Source: Pseudomonadota bacterium (GTDB taxonomy: Bacteria > Myxococcota_A > UBA796 > SXON01). From it: a DNA stretch of 64,000 nt. Under the pieces are notes generated by a model. It did not search any database, had not been told where the DNA came from, and saw only the letters and a program-made list of their open reading frames with translations. Below are positions 62,143 to 64,000 of the stretch, in pieces. The translations under genes were made by a program, and so were the position numbers. The DNA lies in contig JAUXQH010000072.1 in assembly GCA_030685065.1 (NCBI GenBank), forward strand, positions 62,001-126,000, written 5' to 3'. The first letter of the stretch is position 1, and every line of letters begins with the position of its first letter.

Positions 62143-63423
62143 CTACAAGTCGGCCTTGCCGGCGCGGTTCCGAAGGAGGATCACCGCCATGAACGCGAGC
62201 GACACCGCCGCCGAGCCCACGAGCAGGCCGAGGATGGGCCCGAGATCGCCGCCCCCGGTGTCGTAGAGGCGCCCGATCACCAGCTCCTGGACGATGGGCC
62301 CGAGCGACCCGCACCCGTTGATGATCCCGGCGGCCAACGCCGCGCGTCGGCGGGAGCCCACATCGGCGGCGCCCGCGCCCGTCATGAGGGCGTCGGGGCC
62401 GTAGAGCGCGAAGCCGGCGAGCCCGAGGCACACGGCGAAGGCCATCACGGACGAGCTGCCGATCGTGTAGAGCGCCACGGTCGCGAGCACGAGCGCGATG
62501 AGGAAGAGGAAGCTGATCGTGGCCCGGCGCCCACGGAACAGGCGGTCGGAGAGCACTCCGGCCACGACGACGCCCGCGATGCCCGTCACGTCGAAGACGG
62601 TCGAGAGGTAGCCCGCCTCGTCCCCTTTGAGGCCGAAGTTCTTCTCGAGGAAGAAGGGAGCCCACGACCACAGGGCGTAGCGGATGAGCTTGAGGAAGAA
62701 GTAGAAGGCCCCGATGAGGGCCACGTTGATCATCACGTCGCGCGACCAGGGGGCGTCCGTGGTCGGCTCGGGGGCGCCCTCCGGATCGTCGATCGCGGGG
62801 AGGCCGAGATCCTCGGGCCGGTTGCGCTGGTTGAAGAGGACGAAGGCCCAGACCACGACGAGCACCGCGGCCCCGCCCACGAAGCTGTAGCGCCACCCGT
62901 AGGCCCCGAGGAGCCAGGCGGCGAACGTGTTCGCGAGCACCCCGCCGACCTGGAAGTTGGTCGCCCAGAGCCCCATCACGGTGCCGCGCTCGCGGCGGTG
63001 GAACCAGCTCGCCATGGTGCCGACCGTGCCCGACCATCCCGTGGCCTGGGCGAGCCCGTTCAGCACCATCAGCCCCAGGAAGGTGCCAAACGAGTTTCCG
63101 AGCCCGAAGCCGATGTTTGCCCCGATGGACACGGCCATGCCGCCGAGCAGCAGGACGCGCGGCCCGCGCTTGTCGCCCAGGGCGCCCGACACGAACTGCC
63201 CGATCGCGTACGCCAGCAGGAAGGCGGTGCCGATGGTGCCGAGCTGCGTCGCGTCGAAGCTAAGCTCGGTCGCGAGGCTCGCCTTTGCCAGGTAGAACGG
63301 CTTGCGACAGAAGTAATACCCTGCGTAGCAGAGCCAGGTGGCCGCGAACACCCGCCATCGCCACTGGCGGGTGAGCGGGGACAGCGGGGAGACCGGGGGC
63401 GAGACGGCGGCCTGGGGGTTCAT
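62143..63423 (-). CDS. MFS transporter, GlpT/UhpC (organophosphate:phosphate antiporter) family
   Basis: 426 residues with 12 membrane helices. YAGYYFCRKPFYLAKASL is the GlpT/UhpT/UhpC signature after the first helix. ALGDKRGPRVLLLGG is the MFS motif A, and GTVGTMASWFHRRERGTVMG marks the end of helix 4. These carriers exchange sugar phosphates or glycerol-3-phosphate for phosphate, and UhpC members are sensors. No uhp regulator is adjacent. TATCCT lies 7 bases before the ATG and there is no Shine-Dalgarno, so it may be leaderless. It is divergent from eutB, but a shared regulation is not evident. Confidence 0.92.
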   Translation of the reverse strand: MNPQAAVSPPVSPLSPLTRQWRWRVFAATWLCYAGYYFCRKPFYLAKASLATELSFDATQLGTIGTAFLLAYAIGQFVSGALGDKRGPRVLLLGGMAVSIGANIGFGLGNSFGTFLGLMVLNGLAQATGWSGTVGTMASWFHRRERGTVMGLWATNFQVGGVLANTFAAWLLGAYGWRYSFVGGAAVLVVVWAFVLFNQRNRPEDLGLPAIDDPEGAPEPTTDAPWSRDVMINVALIGAFYFFLKLIRYALWSWAPFFLEKNFGLKGDEAGYLSTVFDVTGIAGVVVAGVLSDRLFRGRRATISFLFLIALVLATVALYTIGSSSVMAFAVCLGLAGFALYGPDALMTGAGAADVGSRRRAALAAGIINGCGSLGPIVQELVIGRLYDTGGGDLGPILGLLVGSAAVSLAFMAVILLRNRAGKADL

Positions 63424-63489
63424 CCGGCGGAGGATACTCCTCCGCGGCCGCGCGCGCGCTACGTCGTCCCTACCCGGGCCGCGTTGAGG

Positions 63490-63543
63490 TAAGCTCCCGC
63501 GCGTGAGCCTCCCGACCCTGCCCTCATGAACGTCGCACCATGA
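63490..63543 (+). other. Two overlapping mini-ORFs ahead of eutB
   Basis: TAAGCT (63490-63495), 7 bases before a GTG at 63503, could start a leaderless message. That GTG opens an 8-codon frame whose TGA overlaps an ATG at 63526 (ATGA). This ATG opens a 5-codon frame whose TGA in turn overlaps the eutB ATG at 63540 (ATGA). Two successive stop-start overlaps ahead of a gene with no Shine-Dalgarno could deliver ribosomes to eutB. This may be chance; it is seen only in sequence. Confidence 0.3.
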
Positions 63544-64000
63544 ACCTCTCCGCCACCATCCGCGGCGCCACGTTCCGCTTCGGCTCCGTCAAGGAGGTGC
63601 TCGCCAAGGCGAACCCCCCCAAGAGCGGGGACGATCTGGCCGGCGTATCCGCGCGTGACCCCGTCGAGCGCGTCGCCGCGCGCGCCGTGCTCTCCGAGAT
63701 CACGCTGGCGGAGCTGCGTCAGCACCCGGTCGTGCCCTACGAGCTCGACGAGATCACGCGCCTCGTCGAGGACTCCCTGGACGACGCCGCGTTCGCCGCG
63801 GTCAAGCACCTCTCGGTCGGGCAGTTCCGCGAGTGGCTGCTGGACACGCGCACCACCGGCCCGACGATGCGCGCGGTGGCCCCCGGCCTCACGCCGGAGA
63901 TGGCCGCCGCCACCTGCAAGCTCATGTCCAACATGGATCTCATGGTGGTCGGCAGCAAGGCGCAAGTGGTCGTGCGCGCCAACAACACGCTCGGGCTCCC
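63540..64000 (+). CDS. eutB: Ethanolamine ammonia-lyase large subunit (3' end outside window)
   Basis: 153 complete codons plus two bases reach the window edge. The N-terminus reads TFRFGSVKEVLAKANPPKSG followed by DDLAGVSARDPVERVAARAVLSEITLAEL and VPYELDEITRL, which match EutB of enterobacteria residue by residue over long stretches. EutB is the cobalamin-dependent large subunit that splits ethanolamine into acetaldehyde and ammonia. The small subunit EutC is expected just after, outside the window. No microcompartment shell gene is visible on this side. There is no Shine-Dalgarno before the start. Confidence 0.93.
   Translation, partial: MNLSATIRGATFRFGSVKEVLAKANPPKSGDDLAGVSARDPVERVAARAVLSEITLAELRQHPVVPYELDEITRLVEDSLDDAAFAAVKHLSVGQFREWLLDTRTTGPTMRAVAPGLTPEMAAATCKLMSNMDLMVVGSKAQVVVRANNTLGL

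Noticed and set aside
63540-64000. A bacterial microcompartment locus
   Set aside because: No shell proteins or other eut genes are visible left of eutB; what lies to the right is outside the window.

Overview
The window is about 64 kb of very GC-rich DNA (around 70% G+C by eye) densely packed with bacterial genes. The gene mix suggests a Gram-negative, deltaproteobacterial organism, most likely Myxococcota-like. It has many secreted lipoproteins with a typical lipobox (several with Thr/Asp-rich linkers), outer-membrane barrels ending in Phe, a Ser/Thr protein kinase, a STAND-type ATPase, a TIGR03790-type lipoprotein and a secreted PEP-synthase-like lipoprotein. This placement is inferred from gene content; there is no rRNA to confirm it. 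I see no CRISPR array, insertion sequence, phage or conjugation gene, so the stretch looks chromosomal.

Layout. 1-2.7 kb: a cut-off metallophosphoesterase lipoprotein next to a phosphate-porin-like barrel, then two small lipoproteins with strong terminators. 2.8-3.0 kb: an array of perfect hairpins. 3.0-9.0 kb (minus): an OPT transporter, then a tight group of lipid kinase, deacetylase/hydrolase fusion, Sua5 and Bcp. 9.0-11.5 kb: a membrane sulfatase of the LTA-synthase type. 11.5-16.3 kb: a complete livKHMGF branched-chain amino-acid ABC operon with a clear sigma70 promoter. 16.4 kb: tRNA-Met(CAT). 17.1-18.8 kb: an unusual protein of repeated helix-turn-helix-like units joined by histone-H1-like linkers. 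18.9-25 kb: membrane proteins, a STAND ATPase and an orphan rfbC. 25.1-28.6 kb: a pesticin-type lysozyme, divergent from polA. 28.7-34.6 kb: a two-gene BadF/HgdB-type ATPase and iron-sulfur system with a divergent TetR regulator and palindromic operator. 34.7-42.6 kb: an M13 peptidase, then acyltransferase, ligase-TIM-barrel fusion and rsmE in one operon, a YeiH transporter and a barrel. 42.7-50.3 kb: the PEP-synthase-like lipoprotein, a lectin-like lipoprotein, an E2-like protein, an epimerase, a kinase and a TauD-like oxygenase. 50.3-57.3 kb: an operon of MarR, ABC ATPase, two FtsX-type permeases, LolA-like protein and barrel, with a perfect operator palindrome in front of marR. 57.4-62 kb: secreted hydrolase-like and unknown lipoproteins. 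62.1-64 kb: a GlpT/UhpC-type MFS transporter and the start of eutB.

Two features cut across the window. Many genes without a Shine-Dalgarno have a -10-like hexamer 6-8 bases before the start codon, which points to widespread leaderless transcription; others have a good AGGAG. Operons are compact, with repeated ATGA/GTGA overlaps (liv, DAGK-hydrolase, acyltransferase-ligase-rsmE, MarR-ABC), so translational coupling is likely.

The least ordinary parts are the repeated-HTH protein, the acyl-CoA-synthetase/sugar-isomerase fusion, the TetR-linked activase system and the MarR-linked envelope export operon.
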